Assembly (NCBI GenBank): GCA_030765055.1
Contig: CM060953.1
Location: 67,188,281 to 67,252,280 of the forward strand
DNA from: Mantis religiosa
Lineage: Eukaryota; Arthropoda; Insecta; Mantodea; Mantidae
Direction: 5' to 3'
Length of the DNA stretch: 64,000 bases
How positions within the stretch are numbered: the first letter of the stretch is position 1; each line of letters begins with the position of its first letter. Positions 45,301-54,954 of the stretch are shown one piece after another. The notes below the pieces were generated by a model, which was given only the letters and a program-made list of their open reading frames with translations, did not search any database and was not told where the DNA came from. A program made the translations under genes and the position numbers.

Positions 45301-46150
45301 GTTAATTGATGGAAATTAATCATTTCTTCACACCAGTCATATACAGGCTAAGGTTGTTGATAGATAAAGTCAACATGAAAAATTCAATGCCACGGCCAGG
45401 ACCGGAACCACGGATACCCTGGTTTCCGTCCAGTCGCCCCAACCCATTGAGCCACCATGGCCAACATGCCATCCTGACACTAAATTCTCCATCTGACTCG
45501 CATATCTCCCCGCCCCAATAGGGGCTTTCGCATTCGAGATACACCATTTGTGGCGACTTACTATCGTAAGTACTTGAGTCCCAAGCTTCACCATTTAACT
45601 CTTATTAATTTAGTTAATTGATGGAAATTAATCACTTCTTCACACCAGCCATATACAAGCTAAGGTTGTTGATAAATAGAGTCAACATGAAAAATTCAAT
45701 GCCATGGCCGGGACCCTAACATGGATCCCCCGGTTTCCGTCCAAGTCGCCCTAACCCATTGAGCCACCATGGCCAACAATTTTCGGTTCGGGTCCCGGCT
45801 ATGGCATTGAATTTTTCATGTTGATTCTATCTATCAACAACCTTAGCCTGTATACGGCTGGTGTGAAGAAGTGATTAATTTCCATCAATTAACTAAAATA
45901 ATAAGAGTTAAATGATGAAGCCTGGGACTCAAGTACTTACAATAGTAAGTCGCCACAAATGGTGTATCTCGAATGCGAGAGCCCCTAGTGGTCTGCCAGG
46001 GAGATATGCAAGTCAGATGGAGAATTTAGTGTCAGGACGACATGTTGGCCATGGTGGCTCAATGGGTTGGGACGACTGGACGGAAACCGGGGGATCCGTG
46101 GTTCGGATCCCGGCCATGGCATTGAATTTTTCATGTTGACTCTATCTAGA
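45300..46150. repeat. Three tRNA-like repeat copies, family 2, two minus and one plus
   Basis: The copies are 45300-45600 (minus), 45605-45778 (minus, truncated) and 45783-46150 (plus, preceded by an inverted end). The plus copy shows the fullest unit: AAGCCTGGGACTCAAGTAC, dyads ACTTACAATAGTAAGT and TCTCGAATGCGAGA, GAATTTAGTGTCAGGACG, then the tRNA-like core at about 46048-46121 with GGCTCAATGGG (A-box-like) and GGTTCGGATCCC (B-box-like), ending GAATTTTTCATGTTGACTC. The apparent anticodon loop ends in GGA followed by A. Units often meet end to end in opposite orientation. Confidence 0.85.
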
Positions 46151-46846
46151 AACTTATCTTTTGATAGCAACAGATGGATCTGATAGCAATGCCACATTAT
46201 ACTGCAAATGAGCAATTTTACTTTCGTTTTTAAATATTAATGTAACCTTTGCAAAAATTTATGTATAACCACTGTTAATGTAATATTTGAAAATTTCCCG
46301 TATGAAGTCTACAGACAGTAACCACCACCAGAATGCAACAAAAATATTACATCTTTACAAACATAATTATATTCTGGATAAGAGAAGCATTATTCAGTGG
46401 CACCAAAACAGCTATTGTTACTTGAAAAAAGGATTATTACTGAGAAGCATATACTATGCATAATTTGCTCTTTTGTTACTTTACTGTTTATCTAAACTAG
46501 GTAAGTAAAGGAAATATTATATCCCAACCAAACCTGACATAGGGATTTCACCAGAAATACAGTTTTAGGGTAGTTGTTTCAATAAACTTTTGAATGCTTT
46601 TCCATTTCTTGTAACTAGCAATAAGCACTTAATACTTAACTTGAAAACATTTTAGGTACAAAATTGATCATGAATGTAATACAGATACTTTTTATACAAA
46701 TCCTACTATATCTAGCTGATATACAGGTTAGTCTGTCATACAAACATTTTATATAGAGAACTCAATTAGGTAAAGAAAAAGGCATTTGCATGCATTTATG
46801 AGAGAGAAAGCATAAATCAAAAATAGAAAGTAGAATAAATGCCAAC
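46151..46846. other. AT-rich non-coding stretch
   Basis: No gene or repeat recognised. Confidence 0.45.
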
Positions 46847-47051
46847 TTTATATTCAAATTCAGCATCTTCCAAGGATGTAATAGAAAATCTGCCTTCCGA
46901 CACCAAACTACCTTTTACATGCAGTGGTGCAAAACTCTTTTTAAAAATAATTCCATACTTTTCATGAAAAACAAAATGTATAATTTGATTTTTGGAAAAT
47001 GGCTTGTGAAGTCCTGCTCATTCTGAATGAATTTCATATAATTTTGAACAA
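46847..47051 (-). pseudogene. Candidate SYCP2-like exon (SLR-domain end), frameshifted
   Basis: After an acceptor-like TTTCTATCAG (exon start 47051) the minus strand reads YMKFIQNEQDFTSHFPKIKL. A shift in a T-run near 46990 leads to FHEKYGIIFKKSFAPLHVKG and SLVSEGRFSITSLEDAEFEY. It pairs with 20094-20313, which has the same order and the same end. The strand-helix pattern resembles the end of the SYCP2 SLR domain. It lies upstream (minus strand) of the armadillo-like exon at 43974-44173, which is the wrong order for one gene. This points to a second, possibly dead, gene copy. Assignment tentative. Confidence 0.4.
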
Positions 47052-47392
47052 CTGATAGAAATAGACAAAAACTTACTACAGAAAAAACAATAAGACATGA
47101 CACATTCACATGGCTTTCTCTAACCATTAATGTTTATATTTATATAACTTCTAAATATTATTCTTATCAAAATATATTTTTCTACTGACTTCCAGTTAAT
47201 CAAAATAAACAATTCCATTGTAGATAAAAGGAAGATAGAGGAAATCAAACTTATAGGTAGATATTTAAAAATAGGCTGCTATATGCTGGCCTCAAAATTA
47301 AACACTATTTTCATGACACCATAAGAAATTACTGAATAGCAACTTAACTTCGAAAGAATGGTAATATGTTGAGCAAATCAAAGTAATAAATA
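47052..47392. other. AT-rich non-coding stretch
   Basis: Nothing recognised. Confidence 0.45.
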
Positions 47393-47640
47393 AGAGTTTA
47401 ATGATGAAGCCTAGGATTCAAGTACTAACAATAATAAGTTGCCACAAATGTGTATCTCAGATATGAGAGCCTCTAGTGGTCTACCAGGAAAATACTGAGT
47501 CAATTGAAGAATTTAATGTCAGGACAGCACGTTGGCCATGGTAGCTCAATGGGTAAGAACGACTGGATGGAAACCAAGAGTTCTGTTATTCAAATCCCGG
47601 CCATGGCATTGAATTTTTCAGTTGATTCTATCTATCTAAC
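47393..47640 (+). repeat. tRNA-like repeat, family 2
   Basis: Unit with leading half (AAGCCTAGGATTCAAGTAC near 47407, TCAGGACAGCACG near 47518) and core GGCCATGGTAGCTCAATGGG at 47534, ending GAATTTTTCAGTTGATTC. The B-box-like sequence is decayed (TTATTCAAATCC). Confidence 0.85.
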
Positions 47641-47766
47641 AGTATGTTTGAAATTGGAAATTATTCCAGATATATTTTCCAAGCAGAAGTAGCAGTCTAC
47701 TACATGATCCTTAGGTGCAGGCCATATCATTAGAACTGCAAAAGTCATATACCGGGACCCTTTTAA

Positions 47767-50270
47767 CCCTTTCACCGATATGGACGTCATATGACGTCCA
47801 AGTTAAAAGGCCCCAAACCGATATGGACGTGTATAGACGTCCTGCGCATACATGCATTTAATGCATATTTAATGATAATTCTTTTAAACCTTATGTTTTA
47901 CAGTAAATTTAAATAAATTCTATAAGAAGTAAAAGCTTACCTTTAAAAGTTTTTTCTTGAATGGTACACCTCAAAACATGGATAAACACACAAGGGCACA
48001 TCTCCACATTCACGGCAAATCGTACTAGTTTCCTTTCGGACACCTTTCTTGCGGCACACCAAACATTTTCTGAAGGGACGCGACTTTTTTACCGTGGGTG
48101 GTATCCTTTTAGGAAAATGTTTTCCTTCAAGTCTGAGGGGTGCTGGGGTGGTGGATTTTTTACCCCCAGTATGGAGAGGTCTCTGAATTTTATACTGCTC
48201 AATTAGGCTGCGAGCTATTGATATGCGAAAGTCCAGGTACGTCATTGTCTTCCGTGGGTTTAGAGCTCTCCAAATTACTAAACAATTGTATATGGTTATA
48301 TCCAGCTGGTGTAAAAATACTTTTTTATACCATTTGATTGTTTTTTGCAAAGAGGGATATGCGTGTAATACCTGATCTACTAGATCCACTCCACCCATAT
48401 GCATATTATATTCCTGGATAATATCGGGCTTGAAAATTGCCATTTTGTTACGAGCATCAATTTTTCCAGTGTCAATCATCAAAATTTTAGAGCTGCAATT
48501 GGATAATGCTGTAACAACCCTCCTGTCTTGCCAAGCAACATAGGTCAAGGGTGGGAGCTGATGCACCTGCATTTCTCCTCTTCTTAGAGCCTTCGTATTC
48601 ACATCTTTTGGCAAACCAATACGATTTGAACGTACTGTTCCAATTGCATTTGTTTTTCTTTTGTGTAAGGCCATGAATAATTTAGGGGAACTGTACCAAT
48701 TATCTAAATATACAGTCCTACCCTGATCAAGTACAGATTCCATCAGGTGCATTACTATGGAACCAGATAACCCCAAATCTTTGTCTCCGGTGTTATCAGT
48801 CCCTTGGCCAGTGTATATGCAGCTATTGTAAAGATATCCTGTTTTACTTTCACATACATCAAAACTCTTTATGCCAAATCTGGCCCTCTTTGTTTTGATG
48901 TATTGTTTCCAACCTAAACGGCCCTTCCAAAGCATCAGGCTTTCATCAACAGTGATCTTTTCACTAGGCACATAATTTTCTTTGAATTTTGAAATAATGT
49001 AATCAAAAACTGGTCTGATTTTGGATAGTTTATCATTCACATTTTCTGTGCAGGTGAAATGAAGGAAGCGCAAAATGGAAGTAAACCTGTTATTTGACAT
49101 GCATTTCCCAAAAAATGGGGTAGCTAGCATGTCGTCTGTAGACCAGTACATGTCCAGCGTAGGTTTACGAATAACACCCATGAGCATAATTAGACCAAGT
49201 AGTCTGTAAATCTCATTCATTGTTACTTCTGTCCACTTCTGCAATCTACTCTTAGGTCCTAAATTGCCTTTAGAAATCAGGTCTTCCTTCACCCTACTCG
49301 CATATATATTTGTTTCCGAAACAATGAGAGACAGTAAGTCAGTAGTAAAAAATTTTGTGAAAATGTCAATTGGTTGGCTGTCAGAAGTTAGTTGAGTATG
49401 CGGTTGTACACCAGAGGTTGTGCTCGTGAACGTATGTCTATTAGTGTTAAGAGTTATTTTGACACCTCCATAATGTTGATTCTTCACGAACACCTGTCGG
49501 AAATGAGTCATTTTCCTCCTCACTGCTACCTATATCCTCAACACCCCCCTCAAAATCTGAAAACTCGCCATCAATGTCCAAATCACTGTCTAACAGCAAA
49601 AAGTCTTCCACATTTTCTGATGTAATATCAGAAGCCCGCACTCGTCCTACACTAGCTAATTGATTTGCTACGTTACTAGTTGAAGCCATGATTAGCACTG
49701 AGAAAACTATTTCAACTGTGATTTAGCTAAAGAAATTGCTTGGAACTCTGATGCAATCTAAATTACAATGTCAACTGAGCGAAGAAAGAAGTTACGTCAG
49801 CTAACATAAACTTCCGTTGTGCAGTTAGAGAGATGCTGACGGAGTTTCCTTCCAGGGTGTATAACGCAATATAAACAGTTATTATTACGTGTTAGCATGA
49901 ACTGAAACCTAGAAACCTTGAACCCAACACTTCGTTTATTTAGCTGATATACACATATAGCTTGTAAAACAAAAGTACTCAGAATTAAACGCGTTCGACG
50001 CAAAGAATGGCTTTCTTTACGTGATACAAATTAATGAAATTTCATCGCTTTATTAATATAGTCTCTATTTTAATGATACCGCAGATGCATACAGCTTTTA
50101 ATGGGCTTTTAACCAGTTTTTGTTTCCCTGAAATAACTTAGAAAACACGGAAGATACGAATATTTATTTATGAAGCATTTTTGCAGCATTTAACAATTTA
50201 AATGTCTTGTTCTGTTTATTGGGTATCCGTTCCCGGCCGTGCAGGGTTTAAATGGCCATCGGCGAAGCGG
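47767..50270 (-). mobile_element. Nearly complete piggyBac element bounded by TTAA
   Basis: Flanked by TTAA at 47763-47766 and 50271-50274, the piggyBac target. The left end reads CCCTTTCACCGATATGGACG. The right end, inverted, reads CCGCTTCGCCGATGGCC, a diverged match. The left subterminal region repeats CGATATGGACGT twice (about 47778 and 47819), each followed by a GACGTCC, making dyads likely to be transposase-binding sites (inference). Length 2504 bp, normal for the family. The transposase is antisense to the + strand. Confidence 0.88.
47943..49689 (-). pseudogene. PiggyBac transposase, one frameshift
   Basis: Cut-and-paste transposase of about 580 residues. Start chosen at MASTSNVANQLASVGRV (49689) rather than the MLI three codons earlier. 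The N-terminal acidic region (DLDIDGEFSDFEGGVEDIG) ends in a frameshift near 49460-49490, after which a 526-codon frame runs to 47943. Domain DDE_Tnp_1_7: IDIFTKFFTTDLLSLIVSET, then the catalytic Asp candidates in ITVDESLMLWKGR (near 48940), TVYLDNWYSSPKLF (near 48700) and MHMGGVDLVDQ (near 48380). The C-terminal Cys-rich finger is intact (CLVCRKKG ... CRECGDVPLC). Only the frameshift prevents a full product; a sequencing error there is possible. Confidence 0.88.
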
Positions 50271-50274
50271 TTAA

Positions 50275-50850
50275 TCAGCCAGTTAACAGCGTTACTTGGC
50301 ACAACAGATTTCCAGAGCCCAAAACTTCCTCTCGTCTATTTTACTGTCAAAATAACACTCATAAGCTCTTTTAATTTGAGGAGTCAATTTCACCTATGCT
50401 CTTTTAATTTGATCTCACCACAAATGTAACAAAACTTGTTTGTATATAAGCTTCTACTCCTTTGGCAGTTATGTAGGACAGTTTCTATCTACAACATCCC
50501 TTCCTTGTCTGCTGTTGGAGTAAACATTCACCTGGGCAGGAAAGGCATAGTTTTGTGAGGAGAGGCTCATTGTTGAACACTGTCATTCCTGAAGTCACAG
50601 AAACAATCGCCTAAAGCAAATATTTATTTGCTGACATATTTACTGACCTAATGAAATAAAACAATTTTCTTTTAATCAGTACATTGTGTGCCTTATGCTA
50701 ATAATCACGATAACAGTATCTTTTTTAAATTAAAAAATGCTGGTGGGTGATGGAACATTTCTACGTTCATGTTTGGACTTGGCAGATGCAAATACATAAG
50801 AATCAGCAGAAATTATTTATTTAACATTTTCATTGTTGACCAGTGTTATT
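50275..50850. other. Non-coding stretch right of piggyBac
   Basis: No gene or repeat recognised. Confidence 0.45.
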
Positions 50851-51405
50851 TAAGTAATTGATGGAAATTAATCATTTCTTCACACTAGTCACATATAGGC
50901 TACGGTTTTGGATAGATAGAGTCAACCTGAAAAATTCAATGCCATGGCTGGGAACCAGGAGATCTGTGGTTCAAATCCCGGCCATCGCACTGATTTTTCA
51001 GGTTGACTTTATCTATCCAAAACCTTAGCTTATATACGGCTAGTGTGAAGAAATGATTAGTTTCCATCAATTAACTTATATAATAAAACTACACAAATAA
51101 AAATATTTAGTAAATATTCTCCACTTAACTTAAGAAGCCGATGACAATACTTCAATTATCATCGGCTTCTTAAGTTAAGTGGAGAATATTTACTAAATAT
51201 TTTTATTTGTGTAGTGTTTGTTGCTCCACTGTAAATAGCTTCATTTTCTGTGTAATTAAATAATAAAAGTTTAATGATGGAGCCTGGGATTCAATTACTT
51301 ATGACAGTAAGTCACCACAAATGGTGTATCTCAGATACGAAAGCCCCTAGTGGTCTACCAGGAAAATATATGAGTCAATTGGAGAATTTAATGTCAGGAC
51401 GGCAC
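50851..51405. repeat. tRNA-like repeats, family 2, in opposite orientation, split by a PLE pair
   Basis: At 50851-51079 a minus-type end meets a plus-type core and end, giving a palindrome-like unit around GGTTCAAATCCCGGCC. At 51260-51405 a leading half follows (GAGCCTGGG near 51279, TCTCAGATACGA) and stops after GTCAGGACGGCAC. The PLE pair at 51089-51259 sits in the AATAATAA spacer. Confidence 0.8.
51089..51259. mobile_element. Minimal inverted pair of Penelope-like family A ends, with 9-bp target duplication
   Basis: The right arm matches the family A 3' end at 9098-9202 almost exactly (GGCTTCTTAAGTTAAGTGG ... TTCATTTTCTGTGTAA). The left arm is the reverse complement of its first half. The duplication ATAATAAAA lies at 51080-51088 and 51260-51268. 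Only the right end has the 45-nt tail (51215-51259). No coding sequence. Confidence 0.88.
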
Positions 51406-51850
51406 ATTGACAAAGAACCAAAATACTGGCCAAACCCAGAAGATTATTCTAGTGATACAGGAAAAGACTACCCTGAGTACAGATAGAAGCAAAAGCAAGG
51501 ATGGTGTTGGATCAGGAGTAGCTAGCTATATTATATGGAAGTGAACTTGTACAACCAAATGAAATTTAAGCTACATGAAAAGTGTTCTAATAGCCAAGCA
51601 GAGCCAATAACCAATATTAAAACTTTAGAAAATATTATAGAGAAAGAAGATATAGAACATCAATGATGAGTAGTAGCCATTTACAATGAGAGCCAAATAT
51701 CCTGCTCTATAAAAAATCCTGCTAAGCACAAATCACTAGTACAAAGAATATGTCAACTTATATGAGTATCTGAGACCAAACACTGGAAGACCTACTTCAG
51801 ATGGATAAAGGACAGGCAGACCAACTGACTCAAAAGGAGTCAGCTACAAT
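51405..51850 (+). pseudogene. RNase H domain relic of an R1-like LINE
   Basis: The plus strand encodes, across frames, TDRSKSKDGVGSGVA, FKLHEKCSNSQAEP and, after stops, SETKHWKTYFRWIKD. These parallel YTDGSKSDVGVGAGVA, YKLNERCSNNQAEQ and RAKDWKIQFKWVKAH of the LINE at 760-5665. A Cys/His tail probably from the same kind of element lies at 53900-54180. Heavily decayed. Confidence 0.65.
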
Positions 51851-52175
51851 AAGATCCCAAAAGAGAAATAAAATACAATTAATATTGTATTTTATTTCAC
51901 TTGTAATTTATTAATATTGTATTATAAAATACAACTAAGTTATGAAAAATGGAATGTGAATGGCAGGCAACATCCAAAGGTCAAAACACAATATCTTTCT
52001 TCCCAACCATTCTTAAAAGAGAGGGAAAACACCAACCCTGAATTTAACATAACACTTGATAACATTCCAAACAGGCCAAGTGGGGTTATACCTTTTAAAA
52101 GGTCACCTTTAATTGCACTGCCAAAAACACTGCAATAGCAGAAATGTGACAAAACATTATATATGTTTAAAGATC
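51851..52175. other. Unrecognised stretch
   Basis: Contains an open plus-strand frame of 73 codons (51917-52138) with no motif I can name. Probably decayed LINE or hAT flank. Confidence 0.35.
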
Positions 52176-52179
52176 AAGA

Positions 52180-53510
52180 AGGTAATAATAAAAGATAGGA
52201 GTGAAATAGAACTCATCAAATGGCATGTACAAGAGCAGAGGACGTCTACTCTTCCAGGGGCAAACATTTCAATCATTCTCTTTTTTAAATTAGGGATTTC
52301 ACCAATTTCCTCTTTGTGAATGGAACAAACAGCCAAGGAATTAAGCCTATATTGGCCCATGAAGTTCCTAAGGAAAGACTTAATTTTTTTCAGTACTGAA
52401 ACTTCTCTCTGCCTCAGCTGTTGAAACTAGGGTTGTTAGTACAATTTGCAGCATTTTGTGTACTTCAGAAAATGCTTCCTCAAAAGAGTGTTGTGTGAAA
52501 AAACTGAGAGTTCACTAACTGAAGGGATATCTTTCAATGTGTCACTATGTGTCAATGTGTCCAATGAAAGTTCATTTTTTAACTTTTCATAGATGTGGGA
52601 TTCTAATTTGATGAAAATTTTCTCAGTCAGCAGAAAAATTAATGAGAACAACAACAATGGAACAACCATTGGTTGTTTGGTCATGAATCTCTTCGAAAGG
52701 AAGAATCCTTTCGATGGGTTTACATCCTTTAATATAAAATGAACATAAATTGAATGTGGCAAGCTATGTCCATTCTTTCAACAGTCAACACAGAAACAAA
52801 ATCTGCAGCATTTATATTTTTCATTAATTCCTCATGTGAAGCTGATACAATAGTTCATTCTGTATATGTGAAGTATATTACATACTGTAATATTGGCACA
52901 GTTGACATGGCCATCTAACACACTGTCAAGATTACCAAGAAGAGGTAGCAAATCTAAGAAATTACAATGGTTTGCTGCCTCTGTTTCATGACCCTTCACT
53001 GCTAGATCATGGGTTCCACAAATTTTATGCATTTTATCACACTAATCAGTGTTATCTTTTTTTTTGTGGCCAGTTTTGCCTCGTGTTTTGCAATTCATTC
53101 ACTCACTCAAATGTTTTCAATCTTTACAATCAACAGTCATCTGCAGGCCTTCACCACCAAATAACAAACAGTAAAAATAAAAGACACTTTATGTAAAAAA
53201 CTGAAGCTGCTGACAGTGAAGTAAACTAGGTTATCAATAATAACTAAACACTAGTAACACAACTAGTGTTTAGTTATTATTGATAAAATACACTTTGTTT
53301 CTCCTCACTTGCAGTTAGGTACGATTTCTTACCAAACCAACTGTTACAAAAGTCCTGCTTTCTGCTTTCTTGTTGCGTTAAGATAAAATTATTTGTTTGA
53401 TGTGCACCTAATCGTTTAATTTCAAGTTTTTCTTCTACCTTTAATGAATGAAAGAAACTTTTAAATAAATAATCCACTCTATTCACTTTGTCCACCAGAC
53501 AATTAAGATT
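52180..53510 (-). pseudogene. hAT-family (TTF-finger, ZMYM/ZNF862-like) transposase relic
   Basis: Minus-strand pieces in order. At 53495-53277, DKVNRVDYLFKSFFHSLKVE ... CNSWFGKKSYLTASEEKQSV, resembling the TTF-type finger module (WF.K..WL). Across a hairpin, YCLLFGGEGLQMTVDCKD (near 53170-53110). KGCKPIERILSFEEIHDQTT (near 52740-52680) corresponds to the start of the RNase-H-like core. At 52425-52220, LVSTAEAERSFSTEKN ... FLRNFMGQYRLNSLAVCSIH is the C-terminal hAT dimerisation domain (ERSFS..K.IK..LR..M...RLN.L). The central catalytic part is missing, and stops and frameshifts are common. A host gene derived from hAT is less likely given the decay. Confidence 0.75.
53231..53286. repeat. Perfect 25-bp inverted repeat with 6-nt loop
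   Basis: Arms 53231-53255 (TTATCAATAATAACTAAACA...) and 53262-53286 are exact reverse complements around AACACA. It interrupts the hAT relic. No element identified. Confidence 0.9.
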
Positions 53511-53514
53511 CCAA

Positions 53515-53895
53515 CAACAATCACATGAATGCTACACTAAACTGCTAAACAACAGGCTGCAACTAGCTGGCCCTAAGCATTTCTGTGAGCGATACACGAA
53601 GAGAAGAGTAGGGGAACGAGGGAGTATAGACACCTGACTGGCAAAGTGTGTAGAAGGGAGAGGAGTGATCCAGGCTCATAAATGCTGTGCAACAAGGTGA
53701 CTGGTGCAGTTGTTGTGTACAGCACTGCGGGTTACAACCTTCGGTAACCATTAAGAATCGGGTGTAATAAATTATTGTTTGCAATGATTATTGCACTGGA
53801 ATAAAATATAAAATCATTTTTTCTTCAAGTTAAAAAATGCCTATAAGATGCGCGATATTATTGGTGGGACCTGGGCCCTCTGGCACTTAATGACA
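53515..53895. other. Non-coding stretch right of the hAT relic
   Basis: No gene recognised. Confidence 0.45.
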
Positions 53896-53899
53896 GTCC

Positions 53900-54180
53900 A
53901 CCCCTGATCCTATGTGTAAGTGATCAGTCTGAACAAACTATAGACCACTTAATACATAAGTGCTATGTTTAACCTAGAATGACAAGAATTACAGATAGCA
54001 GAGCAGCTAGAGGAATCTGACCACAAACAAAAATGAACTCATTAGTAAATATAAGAATCAATTCATAAAATCTGACAATAATGTTAATTTTTATGAATTG
54101 TAAATAAAAATGTAAATATGAAAAAACAAAATCATCCACCATACACATTTGCTATAACTATGGAACCAAAAGAACAAATT
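53900..54180 (+). pseudogene. R1-like LINE C-terminal Cys/His tail and 3' end
   Basis: The plus strand encodes CVSDQSEQTIDHLIHKCYV, matching the form C...QTVDHIIFEC at the end of ORF2 in the 760-5665 LINE, followed by A/T-rich 3' sequence. It may be the continuation of the RNase H relic at 51405-51850, separated by the hAT element. Confidence 0.6.
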
Positions 54181-54182
54181 TA

Positions 54183-54304
54183 AGTTAATTGATGGAAATT
54201 AATCATTCCATCACACTAGCCGTGTGTAGATTACGGTTTTGGATAGATGGAGTCAAACTGAATGCCGTGGCATTGAATTTTTCAGTTTGACTCTCTCTAT
54301 CCAA
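54183..54304. repeat. Collapsed tRNA-like repeat, family 2
   Basis: Minus-type end TTAATTGATGGAAATTAATC joined to a short plus-type end (GGCATTGAATTTTTCAG...) around GCCGTGGC; the tRNA-like core is deleted. Confidence 0.75.
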
Positions 54305-54346
54305 AATGAAACTATATTCAGAATTCCTGTAAACCAATAGAAATAA

Positions 54347-54663
54347 ATTAACTTTAAAGAGAGTCGATTAAAGACACTAGACAACACTTACTTTTAAATT
54401 TTTCCGGAACTAGTTTCAGAGGCTTTGCCTCTATCATCGGCCGGCTCTCTGATAGAGGCAAAGCCTCTGAAACTAGTTCCGGAAAAATTTAAAAGTGTTG
54501 TCTAGTGTCTTTAATCGACTCTCTTTAAAGTTAATTTATCATAACAACACTGTTTTCAACACTTCCAAGAAAGTAAATGCAATAGAAATAAAGTCTTTAA
54601 AGTTAATTTATCATAACAACACTGTTTTCAACACTTCCAAGAAAGTAAATGCAATAGAAATAA
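54347..54663. mobile_element. Minimal inverted pair of Penelope-like family C ends plus an extra tail copy
   Basis: The palindrome 54347-54535 has arms meeting near 54443. The right arm alone carries a 44-nt tail to 54579 (ending CACTTCCAAGAAAG...). The duplication CAATAGAAATAA lies at 54335-54346 and 54580-54591. A second tail segment follows (about 54595-54651, from CTTTAAAGTTAATTTATC), and then a third CAATAGAAATAA (54652-54663), giving a 72-bp period. Confidence 0.88.
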
Positions 54664-54954
54664 GTTTAACTATGCCTTGAAAACATGTAAAGAAATAGAA
54701 ATAAGAAAAGGTATCAATGATCCTGTAAACTAACATAGGTAAGCCAAACTGAACTAGGAAAACTTGTTAAATAAATAGAATTAATTAATTATACTATGGA
54801 ATCAGTACTATAAATTAAATTATGCTTTGAAATGATGTAAACCAATGTAAAGCATGTAGTATTGCACAATATAATGGAGCATGCTATTTTTAATTTTTAA
54901 AAAAGACACGCACATACACACCATATGAACATGCATATAAGTAATTAATAGCCT
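54664..54954. other. AT-rich non-coding stretch
   Basis: Nothing recognised. Confidence 0.45.

Noticed and set aside
45300..46150. Functional tRNA genes (also at 16.5, 36.3, 43.3, 58.6 and 63.6 kb)
   Set aside because: A- and B-box-like sequences are present, but the acceptor and anticodon stems are imperfect and each is embedded in a dispersed repeat with body and end sequences, so these are tRNA-derived repeats.
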